The notes beneath the pieces are model-generated. The model was not told the DNA's origin, ran no database searches, and saw nothing but the letters and a program-made list of their open reading frames with translations. Source: Methylopila capsulata (GTDB lineage: Bacteria; Pseudomonadota; Alphaproteobacteria; Rhizobiales; Methylopilaceae). From it: 64,000 bases of DNA. The stretch is from contig NZ_JAFBCY010000005.1 of the NCBI RefSeq assembly GCF_016907975.1, forward strand, positions 62,001 to 126,000, in the 5' to 3' direction. Shown here in pieces: positions 8,246 to 16,751 of the stretch (positions are counted from its first letter, which is position 1; each line of letters begins with the position of its first letter). The position numbers and the translations under genes are program-made.

Positions 8246-9571
8246 TCAGCGCGCGGTCAGGCGAAACACGCGCTCGGAACGGGCGGCCACCTTGGGTGGG
8301 CGGATCCCCAACCGCTCGCCATACGCGTCAAGCCGACGCTGCACATCCGCCGCCGCCATGGCCGGAAACTTGTCGGCCGGCGGCGCCTCGCCGTCCGTCT
8401 TCTTGAGCTTGCGATAGCGCCGGACCATCGAGCTGATCTTGCCCGCCAGCCGGCCCGCCGGGGAGCCTCGGGGCAGATCCCCCCGATCGAACAGCTCCGA
8501 GAGGACCGTCGCGATCTCCTCGCTGGCGAGCGGGCCCGCCCGCTGGGCGACCATATGGTCGAGCTTGCGAAGAAGGTCCTGAGAGCGCGCAGCCCCGCCC
8601 GCAGGATCCGACAGCAGCCCGACCAGCTCATCCTCGCTGCTTGCGATGACGCTCGCGGCGCTGGACTGCCGGAACTCCAGACCGGCTTGCGGATAGGGCC
8701 GGTAGTAGATCGGGTCGAGGCCGATGAAGGCGGCTTCGATCGCGGTCGTGCTGCCGGAATGGATCATGTGGCGAGCGGCGGAAAGCCAGGTCACAATCTC
8801 GAGGTCATTGCGTATGACGACGTTCGCAAGCCCTGCGGCGGCGGCCCGCCACACCTCGACGTCTTCGGCCGGGTGCGGCCGCAGGACGATCTTCCGGTCG
8901 GGAAACCGGCGCGCGAGCTCCGGCAGCAGGCGCTGGAAGGCTTGGAACGTCTTCCAGCTGTTCTCAACATACTCAGGCGTAAACTGGGATTCGTCGGAAA
9001 TCTTCTGAAGATCGTCGCTCGAAAGTGGCCAGCTTCGTTTATATCGGCGGTCGTTTATCCATCCGAAACTCGAAGTGACGAGAATAAAATCGCCCAACTC
9101 CTGCTTCAACGCGGCGGCGTCGTTCGCCTTGGCGGCGCAGATCTCCGGTCGGAGCAGATCTATACGCGGGTGCCCGGTCTCGACCACTCTCACGGGAAGA
9201 TCGCGACCTGCGGACCGCAGGATGTCCCCCTGCTCCTTGCCCCACGCAAATACAACGTCGAGATTGGCGAGCGTCTTCAAGCTTATCCGGCGATGGCAAT
9301 AGCTTTCGGCGTCATGCCAGACGAGCCCTGCTTCGTCGAAGGCCGCTGTGGCGTGGCCAAGCTGCCGGGCGATCGCGGATATCTTCGCGCTGCCTGCGGT
9401 GAAGCTTGGGCAGATATAGACGCCTGGCTTGAACAAATGGAGATCGAGATTGATCATCGTGTGGCTTCCGATGATGGAATCGATCCCGGCGCGCGCGGCG
9501 TGGAGCGCCATAAGCAGCTTCGCATCCAGCTCCCGGGTCGACACGATCACGGGAATGATAACTTGTCTCAT
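8246..9571 (-). CDS. Surface carbohydrate biosynthesis protein (GT-B-like, TIGR04396 type), copy 1
   Basis: From ATG 9571 the protein has 441 residues and opens with VIIPVIVSTRELDAKLLMALHAARAG, the hallmark N-terminus of a family annotated as surface carbohydrate biosynthesis protein. Further marks are a DEAGLVW block, GHPRIDLLRPE, a central ILVTSSFGW strand, RKIVLRPHP and SGSTTAIEAAFIGLDPIYYRP. The last two resemble the donor-binding region of glycerophosphotransferases and GT-B enzymes. It is a paralogue of the gene at 12305-13657; even the C-terminal tail RVFRLT is shared. No signal peptide is seen. It is probably a cytoplasmic transferase of the adjacent glycan pathway; donor and acceptor are unknown. 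An upstream frame extension to 9655 has no similarity support. Confidence 0.75.
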   Translation of the reverse strand: MRQVIIPVIVSTRELDAKLLMALHAARAGIDSIIGSHTMINLDLHLFKPGVYICPSFTAGSAKISAIARQLGHATAAFDEAGLVWHDAESYCHRRISLKTLANLDVVFAWGKEQGDILRSAGRDLPVRVVETGHPRIDLLRPEICAAKANDAAALKQELGDFILVTSSFGWINDRRYKRSWPLSSDDLQKISDESQFTPEYVENSWKTFQAFQRLLPELARRFPDRKIVLRPHPAEDVEVWRAAAAGLANVVIRNDLEIVTWLSAARHMIHSGSTTAIEAAFIGLDPIYYRPYPQAGLEFRQSSAASVIASSEDELVGLLSDPAGGAARSQDLLRKLDHMVAQRAGPLASEEIATVLSELFDRGDLPRGSPAGRLAGKISSMVRRYRKLKKTDGEAPPADKFPAMAAADVQRRLDAYGERLGIRPPKVAARSERVFRLTAR

Positions 9572-9772
9572 GCCTAGCCCGCTAAGCTGGTTGTCTTGGA
9601 TGCGGAGCGCAGCCTCCGCCCCGACGATCCCGCGCTCCGCCGCCGGCAGGAACAACGAGCGGCCGGCTGTGCGTCAGCCGTGGACGCAACGCCTTCAAGG
9701 TCAAAGGGAAAAGTCGAGCGCTCAGCCGGGTCCCGGCCGCTCACGCCCGGTCCGGAGCCCCCGGATCGCACC

Positions 9773-10678
9773 TCATAGGGCTCGCCGGGGCAGTTCCAGG
9801 ACGTCGAACAGGTTCTCGGCGCTTTCGGGAAACGTCGCCATCGAGCGATCGTGGAAGCCGGACCGGACCGTCGTGTCCCACGCCAGCGACCAGTGAACCG
9901 GGCTCGGCAGAAGCACCAACGACATCATGTGGCGGACGCCGCGGCTCGGAAGAAACCCGCGGTGCAGCACCCGCGAGGGGAAGAAGATAAAGGCCTGACC
10001 GGCCGCAAGCTCGGGGCGCTCGACTTGAGGAGCCACTCCGATCTGGGCGCCGAGCCGCTTCAGATCCGGCACGCGCTCCTTGTTGGGGCCGAAGGTGTAG
10101 CCGACGCGCTCGAACGCCGCCGACTGCCCGAGATCGATGAACTCCGTGGTCCCGCCGTGATCCTCGGTCGCATCCAGGAACATGTTGATCTTCAGAAAGT
10201 TCAGCGGTCCGCGGTCGCAATGCCACAGGAACGAGCGCTTCGACGCCTTCGCCGGCATGGTGCGATTGACGACCAGCGAGTGGACGTAGAACTCGCTTCC
10301 GAACACCGCCTTGACCTTTTGCGACATCTCCGGCGAGAGCATTTTCTCGACCACGCCGCGCAGAAACTCGGTGTTCTCGAACGAAAGCACGTCGGCGTAA
10401 TCGATTTCCGCCTTCGCAGCTTCCATCTTCTTGGCGTTCGCGAGGCAGGCCTCCTTCGCGCTCTTCGCCTCTTCGGGCGAGAGCAGCGTCACGATCTCGA
10501 AGCCGTCGGCGTCGAGACGGCCTCCGTCTCCGCCCGCAGGCGCCGCGGCGCCCGATTGGCAAAACGCCTGCCACGCGTCGTATTTGCCGTCGGCGTCGAA
10601 GGCCTGCCGAGCCTGACGCGTGCGGCTCGGATCGAGCCGGGGCGTGCGGGAAGGCCTCAGGAAGGACAGAAGGTTCAT
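9773..10678 (-). CDS. Phytanoyl-CoA dioxygenase-like 2OG-Fe(II) oxygenase
   Basis: A 301-residue protein with an apparent Fe(II)/2-oxoglutarate site. LWHCDRGPLNFLKINMFL gives the HxD pair, followed by EDHGGTTEFIDLG, and AFIFFPSRVLHRG supplies the distal iron-ligand histidine. This order and spacing match phytanoyl-CoA hydroxylase-like enzymes. ATG 10678 is chosen because AGAGG lies just upstream; a longer frame to 10729 lacks support. It sits between surface-carbohydrate and nucleotide-sugar genes on the same strand, so a hydroxylation of a glycan or lipid precursor is plausible but is only an inference. No signal peptide is visible. Confidence 0.65.
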   Translation of the reverse strand: MNLLSFLRPSRTPRLDPSRTRQARQAFDADGKYDAWQAFCQSGAAAPAGGDGGRLDADGFEIVTLLSPEEAKSAKEACLANAKKMEAAKAEIDYADVLSFENTEFLRGVVEKMLSPEMSQKVKAVFGSEFYVHSLVVNRTMPAKASKRSFLWHCDRGPLNFLKINMFLDATEDHGGTTEFIDLGQSAAFERVGYTFGPNKERVPDLKRLGAQIGVAPQVERPELAAGQAFIFFPSRVLHRGFLPSRGVRHMMSLVLLPSPVHWSLAWDTTVRSGFHDRSMATFPESAENLFDVLELPRRAL

Positions 10679-10777
10679 CGTCGGAACGCCTCTTGCGCTG
10701 TTGCGAGCGTGGCGACCGCTATAACGCAACTGCCTGCGCCGCGCATCAGCTCTCGCTTGGGAAACCGCCGCGTCGCG

Positions 10778-12118
10778 TCAGGCCATCACCGTGTTCTGCG
10801 TGGACAGGCCGCGGCGGGCGATCGCGTTGCGCGTGTCGATCACGAGGTGCGCCTCGCGCGCGATCAGTTCGTAGTCGACCGCGTCATGGTCCGTGGAAAT
10901 CAGAACCGCGTCGAAGGTCTTCAGCGTGTCCGCGTCGAGCGCCACCGACCGTCGTCCGGCGAGCGCCGCGTGTTCGCGCGTCGGAGGGACCTCGGACACA
11001 TGCGGATCATGGAAGGCGGTCGCGCCGCCCCGTTCTTCAATCAACTCGATCAGTCGGAACGACGGGCTTTCGCGCACGTCCGACACGTTCTTCTTATAGG
11101 CGAGCCCGATCACCAGAACTTTGGCCCGGCTGAGAGCGACGCCGCGCCGGCGGTCGAGCGTCTCCGCCAAGCGCTCGACCACATGGCGCGGCATCGCGGA
11201 GTTGATCTCGCCGGCGAGCTCGATGAAGCGGGTCGGCAAGCCGAACTCGCGCGATTTCCATGTGAGATAGAACGGGTCGATCGGAATGCAGTGCCCACCG
11301 AGGCCGGGGCCGGGATAGAACGGCATGTATCCGAACGGCTTCGTCTTGGCCGCGTCGATCACTTCCCAGATGTTGATGCCCATCGCGTCAAAGACGACCT
11401 TGAGCTCGTTAACAAGAGCGATGTTCACGGCCCGGAATATGTTTTCCGTTATCTTGGACGCTTCGGCGGTGGCGTTGGTCGATACGGGCACGACCTGCTT
11501 CACCACGGCGGCGTAGAACGCCGTCATCAGCTCGAGCGCCTGCGCGCCGTCGCCTGCGACCACTTTCGGGATCGTCACCGTCTCGAACTGCGGATTGCCC
11601 GGGTCTTCGCGTTCCGGCGAGAACCCGAGGTAGAAGTCCACGCCGCAGCGAAGCCCCGAGGTTTCGAGCAACGGACGCAGCACCTCGTCGGTGGTGCCGG
11701 GATAGGTCGTGGACTCGAGCGCGACCAGCTGGCCCGGCCGCAGCCTCAGGGCGATTTCGCGGCCCGTCTCCTCGATGAACCGAAGGTCGGGCTCGCGATG
11801 CCTGGTGAGTGGCGTGGGGACGCAGATGATGACGACGTCGCAGTCGGCGAGCAGGGCGAAGTCGGCGGTCGGCTGCAGCCGGCCGATCGCCATCGCGTCC
11901 GCCACATGGGCCGGCTGGACGGTGCCGAGATAGGACTGGCCCGCCTCGAGCTGAGACACCTTGTCCGCGTCGATATCGAACCCCTTGACGAAAAATCCCG
12001 CCCGCACGATCGCAAGCGCCAGCGGCAGGCCGACGTAACCTAGGCCGACGACGCCGGCGGTGGCGGTCCGCGACACGATCCGGGAGAGCAGCGAAGCGAA
12101 GGGGTCTGCGGCGGTCAC
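10778..12118 (-). CDS. Nucleotide-sugar dehydrogenase (UDP-GlcNAc/UDP-ManNAc 6-dehydrogenase, WbpA-like)
   Basis: NAD-dependent four-electron oxidation of a UDP-sugar to the uronic acid, in the cytoplasm. The Rossmann motif VGLGYVGLPLA is at about residues 24-34. FSPEREDPGNP, KITENIFRAVNIALVNELK and the catalytic GGHCIPIDPFY (Cys277) follow. FSPEREDPGN is typical of the WbpA/UDP-GlcNAc dehydrogenase branch rather than UDP-glucose dehydrogenases. GTG 12118 gives 446 residues and a normal short lead before the Rossmann fold; a GAGACGG stretch precedes it. ATG 12190 is an alternative. The gene is divergent from the paralogous glycan gene at 12305. The product would be a UDP-N-acetyl-hexosaminuronate for surface polysaccharide. 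Confidence 0.88.
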   Translation of the reverse strand: MTAADPFASLLSRIVSRTATAGVVGLGYVGLPLALAIVRAGFFVKGFDIDADKVSQLEAGQSYLGTVQPAHVADAMAIGRLQPTADFALLADCDVVIICVPTPLTRHREPDLRFIEETGREIALRLRPGQLVALESTTYPGTTDEVLRPLLETSGLRCGVDFYLGFSPEREDPGNPQFETVTIPKVVAGDGAQALELMTAFYAAVVKQVVPVSTNATAEASKITENIFRAVNIALVNELKVVFDAMGINIWEVIDAAKTKPFGYMPFYPGPGLGGHCIPIDPFYLTWKSREFGLPTRFIELAGEINSAMPRHVVERLAETLDRRRGVALSRAKVLVIGLAYKKNVSDVRESPSFRLIELIEERGGATAFHDPHVSEVPPTREHAALAGRRSVALDADTLKTFDAVLISTDHDAVDYELIAREAHLVIDTRNAIARRGLSTQNTVMA

Positions 12119-12304
12119 GTTCCGTCTCGTGTGCGCCTCGCGCCTACGAGATGACAGCCTGGGAAGCTGTTCCGTTCGGGCGTCGAGCATGGGAGAGGAC
12201 GCATACATCGCCGGACTGTCCGCCCGTTGCAAGCCGGAATCGGATGGTGTACCCCGCCGGCATTGGGCGCGAGCGTCTCCGGTCCGCACCCGCCGGGAAC
12301 CCCA

Positions 12305-13657
12305 GTGGACCATCGCCAGAAGCACCTGATCATTCCGGTAGAGACCGCGGCGCGTGAGCTCGACGCGAAGTTGCTACTGTCGTTGCACGCCGCGCAACGT
12401 GGCATCGCCGTGACGATCGGCGTCAAAGCCCTGGTCAATCTTTCGATCCACCGCCTCTCGCCCGGGGTTTTCCTTCCGCCGAATTTTCATCGCTCCAGCG
12501 ATGTCATGATAAAGATTGCTGGGAACCTTGGCCATGTGGTGGCGGCCTGGGACGAGGAAGGCATGGTGTGGTTGAACGAGCCGTCCTATCGGGAACGCCG
12601 CGCAAGCCGCGCGGCGCTCGCGGGGCTCGACGCGATCTTCCTCTGGGGCGCGCAGCAGGCCGCGGCGCTGGCGCCGGCGCTCGCAGGCCTGTCGGCCGAC
12701 GTCTCGCTCGTCGGAAATCCGCGCGCGGACCTTTTGAGGCCAGAATTGCGGACGCCGTACCAAGCGCGCGCGGCCGCGCTGAAGGCCGAGCATGGCGACT
12801 TTATCCTCATCAACTCGAACTTCGGCTGGGTGAACCACCTGCTGGGGCATGGGCAGGGCGGAGACGGCAGCCGCGATCTGGAGGCGATCGCCCGCAAGTC
12901 CAAATTCCCGGCGGCCTATCTCGCCCACCGTCTGGCGCTCTACGAAGAGATGACCGCCGTGCTGCCTGCGATCGCGCGCCGGTTTCCAAACCGCCGGATC
13001 GTCGTACGCCCGCACCCCGACGAGAACGACCGACGCTGGCGCGAGGCGAGCGCGGGTCTGCCCAACGTGATCGTGCGCTACGACTCGGACCTGCTGCCCT
13101 GGCTGCTCGCCGCCGGACACATCGTGCAGAACGGCTGCACCACCGCGATCGAGGCCGCGATGCTCGACAGGGTCGCGATCTCCTACCGTCCGATCGTCGC
13201 GCCGGACCACGAAATCCCTCAGCCGACGCAGGTGAGCCTCGACGCGCGGACTCCGGACGCGCTGCTCGAGATGCTGGCTCAGGCCGATCTGACTGACTCC
13301 TTCCCGGCCGACAAACGCGCCGCGCTCGAAACCATGGTCGCCTCGATCGACGGCCGGCGGTCGAGCGAGCGGGTGATCGACACGATCGAGGCGCTGCTCG
13401 CCGCCGGGCGCCCCGCGCCTTCGCCATGGCGCCGTGTCATCGGCCACGGCCAGGCCTTGCGCCGCAGGATCAGCCAGAAGCGGCGCGCCGGCGTCCCCGG
13501 ATCCTCGGCGAGCCCGGCCTACTTCTCCCACAAGTTTCCGCCCATCGAGACGTCCGAGATCGAACGCCGGCTCGCCGCTTTCGGCGAAGCGCTGGCGATG
13601 AAGCCGCCCTCCGTGCGGCGGATCTCCGATCGCATCTTCCGTCTGACCCCAACGTGA
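12305..13657 (+). CDS. Surface carbohydrate biosynthesis protein (GT-B-like, TIGR04396 type), copy 2
   Basis: Paralogue of the gene at 8246-9571. From GTG 12305 it has 450 residues and begins HLIIPVETAARELDAKLLLSLHAAQRG. It shares with copy 1 the blocks AWDEEGMVWLNE, GNPRADLLRPEL, ILINSNFGW, RRIVVRPHPDE, NGCTTAIEAAM and the tail RIFRLT. An upstream TTG at 12227 would add 26 residues with no family match. The gene heads a plus-strand run leading into neuB (17 bases later), so it is probably transcribed with the nonulosonate cassette. A role as a transferase that uses or carries the CMP-activated sugar is possible but unproven. Confidence 0.75.
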   Translation: MDHRQKHLIIPVETAARELDAKLLLSLHAAQRGIAVTIGVKALVNLSIHRLSPGVFLPPNFHRSSDVMIKIAGNLGHVVAAWDEEGMVWLNEPSYRERRASRAALAGLDAIFLWGAQQAAALAPALAGLSADVSLVGNPRADLLRPELRTPYQARAAALKAEHGDFILINSNFGWVNHLLGHGQGGDGSRDLEAIARKSKFPAAYLAHRLALYEEMTAVLPAIARRFPNRRIVVRPHPDENDRRWREASAGLPNVIVRYDSDLLPWLLAAGHIVQNGCTTAIEAAMLDRVAISYRPIVAPDHEIPQPTQVSLDARTPDALLEMLAQADLTDSFPADKRAALETMVASIDGRRSSERVIDTIEALLAAGRPAPSPWRRVIGHGQALRRRISQKRRAGVPGSSASPAYFSHKFPPIETSEIERRLAAFGEALAMKPPSVRRISDRIFRLTPT

Positions 13658-13673
13658 AGCCGATCCCCGCAAC

Positions 13674-14732
13674 GTGACGACCCCCCTCGCCCCCCACTGG
13701 CTCGCCTCTCCCGAACCTGGCGCCTCCTGCGCCGTCATCGCCGAGATCGCGCAGGCGCACGACGGCAGCCTGGGACAGGCGCACGCCTACGTGGACTGCG
13801 CCGCGCGGGCCGGCGCCCACGCCGTCAAGTTCCAGACGCACATCGCCCAGGCCGAAAGCACCGCCGCCGAGCCGTGGCGTCTCAAGTTTTCCCAACAGGA
13901 CGACAGCCGCTTCGACTATTGGCGGCGCATGGAGTTCACGGCCGAACAGTGGGCCGGCCTGAAGGAGCACGCGGAACGCCGCGGGCTGGTCTTCCTGAGT
14001 TCGCCGTTCTCGCCGGACGCCGTCGAGCTGCTGCGCAGGCTGGGCGTCGCTGCCTGGAAGGTCGCGTCGGGCGAGCTCACGAACCTGCCGATGATCGCCG
14101 AGATGGCGAAAGATCGACGGCCGATCATGCTCTCGACCGGGATGAGCCCGCTGGACGAGATCGACCCCTCGGTCGCGCTCGCGCGCGCCGCCGGAGCCCC
14201 GTTCTCCGTCTTTCAGTGCACCACGCGCTACCCCTCGCCGCCGGAGGCGATCGGCCTCAACGTGCTGGACGAGCTGCGCGCGCGCTACGGCTGCGCGGTC
14301 GGACTGTCGGACCATTCGGGTACGATTTTCCCGGCGCTGGCCGCGGTCGCGGCGCATCGCGCGGAGGTCGTCGAGGTCCACCTCACCATGAGCCGCGAGA
14401 TGTTCGGGCCTGACGTCGCCGCGTCGGTGACGCCGGACGAGCTGAAGACGATCGTGGAGGGCGTCGCCTTCGTCGAGCGCATGCGGGCGGCTCCCCTCGA
14501 CAAGACGGTGGTCGGGTCCGACGTCGCCGGCATGCGCGACATCTTTTTCAAGAGTGTGGTCGCGGCGCGCGACCTGCCGGCCGGCGCGCTGCTCGCCCGC
14601 GACGACCTCGCCCTGAAGAAGCCCGGGGGCGGGATTCCCGCCGCCGAGCTGGACACGCTGATCGGCCGCCGTCTCGCCCGGGACGTGGCGAGGGACACTC
14701 GGATTTTCCGCAAGGATATCGCACCGTCATGA
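13674..14732 (+). CDS. neuB: N-acetylneuraminate/nonulosonic acid synthase (NeuB-like)
   Basis: Condenses phosphoenolpyruvate with a 6-carbon amino sugar (ManNAc or a derivative) to give a nine-carbon nonulosonic acid. The TIM barrel begins with CAVIAEIAQAHDGSLGQAHAYV and KFQTHIAQAEST; further conserved segments are KVASGELTNLPMI, LSTGMSPLDEI, FQCTTRYPSPPEAIGLNV, VGLSDHSGTIFPALAAVA and the metal-binding EVHLTMSR. The C-terminal part (about 285-352, ending LIGRRLARDVARDT) is an SAF/antifreeze-like domain as in NeuB. The GTG start at 13674 gives 352 residues, the usual size. Its stop overlaps neuC by four bases. The substrate form (Neu5Ac, legionaminic or another) cannot be decided from motifs. 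Confidence 0.9.
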   Translation: MTTPLAPHWLASPEPGASCAVIAEIAQAHDGSLGQAHAYVDCAARAGAHAVKFQTHIAQAESTAAEPWRLKFSQQDDSRFDYWRRMEFTAEQWAGLKEHAERRGLVFLSSPFSPDAVELLRRLGVAAWKVASGELTNLPMIAEMAKDRRPIMLSTGMSPLDEIDPSVALARAAGAPFSVFQCTTRYPSPPEAIGLNVLDELRARYGCAVGLSDHSGTIFPALAAVAAHRAEVVEVHLTMSREMFGPDVAASVTPDELKTIVEGVAFVERMRAAPLDKTVVGSDVAGMRDIFFKSVVAARDLPAGALLARDDLALKKPGGGIPAAELDTLIGRRLARDVARDTRIFRKDIAPS

Positions 14733-15892
14733 CGCGAAAAGTCTGCGTGGTCATCACCGCGCGCCCAAGCTACTCACGCGTGCGGACGGCGCTCGAGGCG
14801 ATCCGGGACCATCCGGACCTCGAACTGCAGCTCGTCGTCGCCGCTTCGGCGCTGCTCGACCGCTACGGCGGCGCGATCAAGGTCATCGAGAGCGACGGCT
14901 TCAAGGTCGACAGAACCGTCTACATGATCGTCGAGGGGGAGAACCTCGTGACCTCGGCGAAATCGACCGGGTTCGGACTTGCCGAACTCGCGACCGTGTT
15001 CGACGATCTCAAGCCTGACATGGTCATCACCATCGCAGATCGCTACGAGACCATCGCGACGTCGATCGCCGCCGCCTACATGAACATTCCTCTGGTTCAT
15101 CTGCAGGGCGGGGAAGTCACCGGCTCGATCGACGAGAAGACCCGCCACGCCAACACCAAGCTCGCCGACGTCCATCTCGTCTGCTGCGAGAGCGCCCACA
15201 AGCGGGTGCAGCTTCTGGGCGAGCGGCCGGAACGGATCTTCTTGACCGGCTGCCCCTCCATCGACCTGGCTAGGCAGGCGCTGGAGGCCGACCCGGCCGA
15301 CATCTCGGCCATTGTCGGCCGCTACGCAGGCGTGGGGCCGGGGATCGACGTCACGCAGCCCTACGTCGTCGTGATGCAGCACCCCGTCACGACGGAGCAC
15401 GACCAGAGCCGCGCGCAGGCCGAGGCGCTCATCGACGCCGTCGAGGCGGCCGACAAGCCGACGCTCTGGTTCTGGCCCAACGTCGACGCAGGGTCGGACG
15501 GCACCTCGAAGGCGCTCCGCGTCGCGCGCGAGCACGGCAAGCTCAGGCGGACGCATTTCTACCGCAACATGCAGCCGCTCGACTTCCTCAAGGTGCTGAT
15601 CGGAAGCCGCGGCATCATCGGCAACTCCTCGGTCGCGCTGCGCGAATGCGCCTACCTCGGCGTGCCGGCCGTCAACATCGGAACGCGCCAACAGGGCCGC
15701 GACCGAGGCCGGAACGTCGTCGACGTCGGCTACGGGAGCGACGACATCGCCGCGGCCATCGAGCGGATGTGGACGCTGTCGGAACGGCCCCGCGACTTCA
15801 TCTACGGCGACGGGTTCGCGGGCAGGCGCATCGCCGAGGTGCTCGCGACCGCCGATCTCTCGATCGAAAAGATGCTGACCTACTCATGGTGA
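14729..15892 (+). CDS. neuC: Hydrolysing UDP-GlcNAc 2-epimerase (NeuC/LegG-like)
   Basis: Converts UDP-HexNAc to free ManNAc-type sugar plus UDP, providing the NeuB substrate. VCVVITARPSYSRVRTALEAI, ITIADRYETIATSIAAAYMNIPLVHLQGGEVTGSIDEKTRHANTKLADVH (read in parts) and GNSSVALRECAYLGVPAVNIGTRQQGRDRGRNV are characteristic of NeuC. HLQGGE and RHANTKLAD contain the conserved catalytic acidic and histidine residues of the 2-epimerase family. It is 387 residues long, normal for the family, and couples to neuB through an ATGA overlap and to neuA through a seven-base overlap. Free ManNAc rather than an epimerised UDP-sugar is expected from this subfamily. Confidence 0.9.
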   Translation: MTRKVCVVITARPSYSRVRTALEAIRDHPDLELQLVVAASALLDRYGGAIKVIESDGFKVDRTVYMIVEGENLVTSAKSTGFGLAELATVFDDLKPDMVITIADRYETIATSIAAAYMNIPLVHLQGGEVTGSIDEKTRHANTKLADVHLVCCESAHKRVQLLGERPERIFLTGCPSIDLARQALEADPADISAIVGRYAGVGPGIDVTQPYVVVMQHPVTTEHDQSRAQAEALIDAVEAADKPTLWFWPNVDAGSDGTSKALRVAREHGKLRRTHFYRNMQPLDFLKVLIGSRGIIGNSSVALRECAYLGVPAVNIGTRQQGRDRGRNVVDVGYGSDDIAAAIERMWTLSERPRDFIYGDGFAGRRIAEVLATADLSIEKMLTYSW

Positions 15893-16596
15893 GGGGCGAA
15901 CCGCTCACCGCGATCATTCCGGTCCGGGGCGGGTCAAAGGGCATCCCGGGGAAAAACATGCGCCCCGTCGGCGGCGCCACCTTGCTGGAGCGCGCCATCC
16001 GGTTCGCGCTGGCCAGCCCGCGGATCGACCGAGCCTGGGTTTCGACCGACGACGCGGAGATGCACGCCGTCGCCGGGCGTTACGACGTGCAGACGCCCGA
16101 GCTCCGTCCCGCCCACCTTGCCGACGACGCGGCGACCACGGCCTCCGTGGTCGCGCATCTGATCGGGCAAGGCCTGGTGCGCGACGGCTATCTTCTCATT
16201 CTTCAGGCCACGTCGCCGTTCCGGCGGCTCGACGATCTGGAGAACCTCTGCGCGGCTCTCGAGAGCTCTGACGCGGAAGCCGCCGTCAGCGTCGCCGTTC
16301 ATGACGAGCCTCGTCCGGAAAAGCTCAGAAGGATCGTCGACGGCCGGCTGGTTCCCTACCTCGACGCGGGCTTCGAGGGCCCTCGCCAGGCTCTGCCGCA
16401 GCCCTACCGGCTGAACGGAGCCTTCTACCTCATCTCCGTGCAGCGTTTCCTGCGCGACGGCGTGTTCCTTCCCGCAGGAACGCTGCCCTTCGTCATGCCC
16501 GAAGATCGAAGCCATAATCTCGATTCCCAGACGGACTGGGCGATCATGGAAGCGATGATCGCGACCGGCGGCTGGCGGCTCGAGGATCTGCCCTGA
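15886..16596 (+). CDS. neuA: CMP-nonulosonate cytidylyltransferase (NeuA-like)
   Basis: Activates a nonulosonic acid with CTP to CMP-sugar. IIPVRGGSKGIPGKNMRPVGG is the nucleotide-binding signature, followed by VSTDDAEMHAVA, LQATSPFRR and PYRLNGAFYLIS. The late acidic block EDRSHNLDSQTDW matches the metal/substrate site of CMP-sialate synthetases. ATG 15886 overlaps the neuC stop by seven bases and gives 236 residues. With neuB and neuC it completes a minimal sugar-to-CMP-nonulosonate pathway. No acetyltransferase, aminotransferase or dehydratase of the pseudaminic/legionaminic routes is present in the window. Confidence 0.9.
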   Translation: MVRGEPLTAIIPVRGGSKGIPGKNMRPVGGATLLERAIRFALASPRIDRAWVSTDDAEMHAVAGRYDVQTPELRPAHLADDAATTASVVAHLIGQGLVRDGYLLILQATSPFRRLDDLENLCAALESSDAEAAVSVAVHDEPRPEKLRRIVDGRLVPYLDAGFEGPRQALPQPYRLNGAFYLISVQRFLRDGVFLPAGTLPFVMPEDRSHNLDSQTDWAIMEAMIATGGWRLEDLP

Positions 16597-16751
16597 CGAC
16601 GCCTCCGGACGACCGTCCTGCGGTCCGCCCCGACGACGCGGCGGAAGGTCGACCGATCTCTGCGGTTGATCCCGCGAGTCCGAGCAGGGTTGAGCGCGGG
16701 CGCGATTGGCGGTACCGGTCCCGACCTCGTCCAAGCGGGTTTGAGATCATT

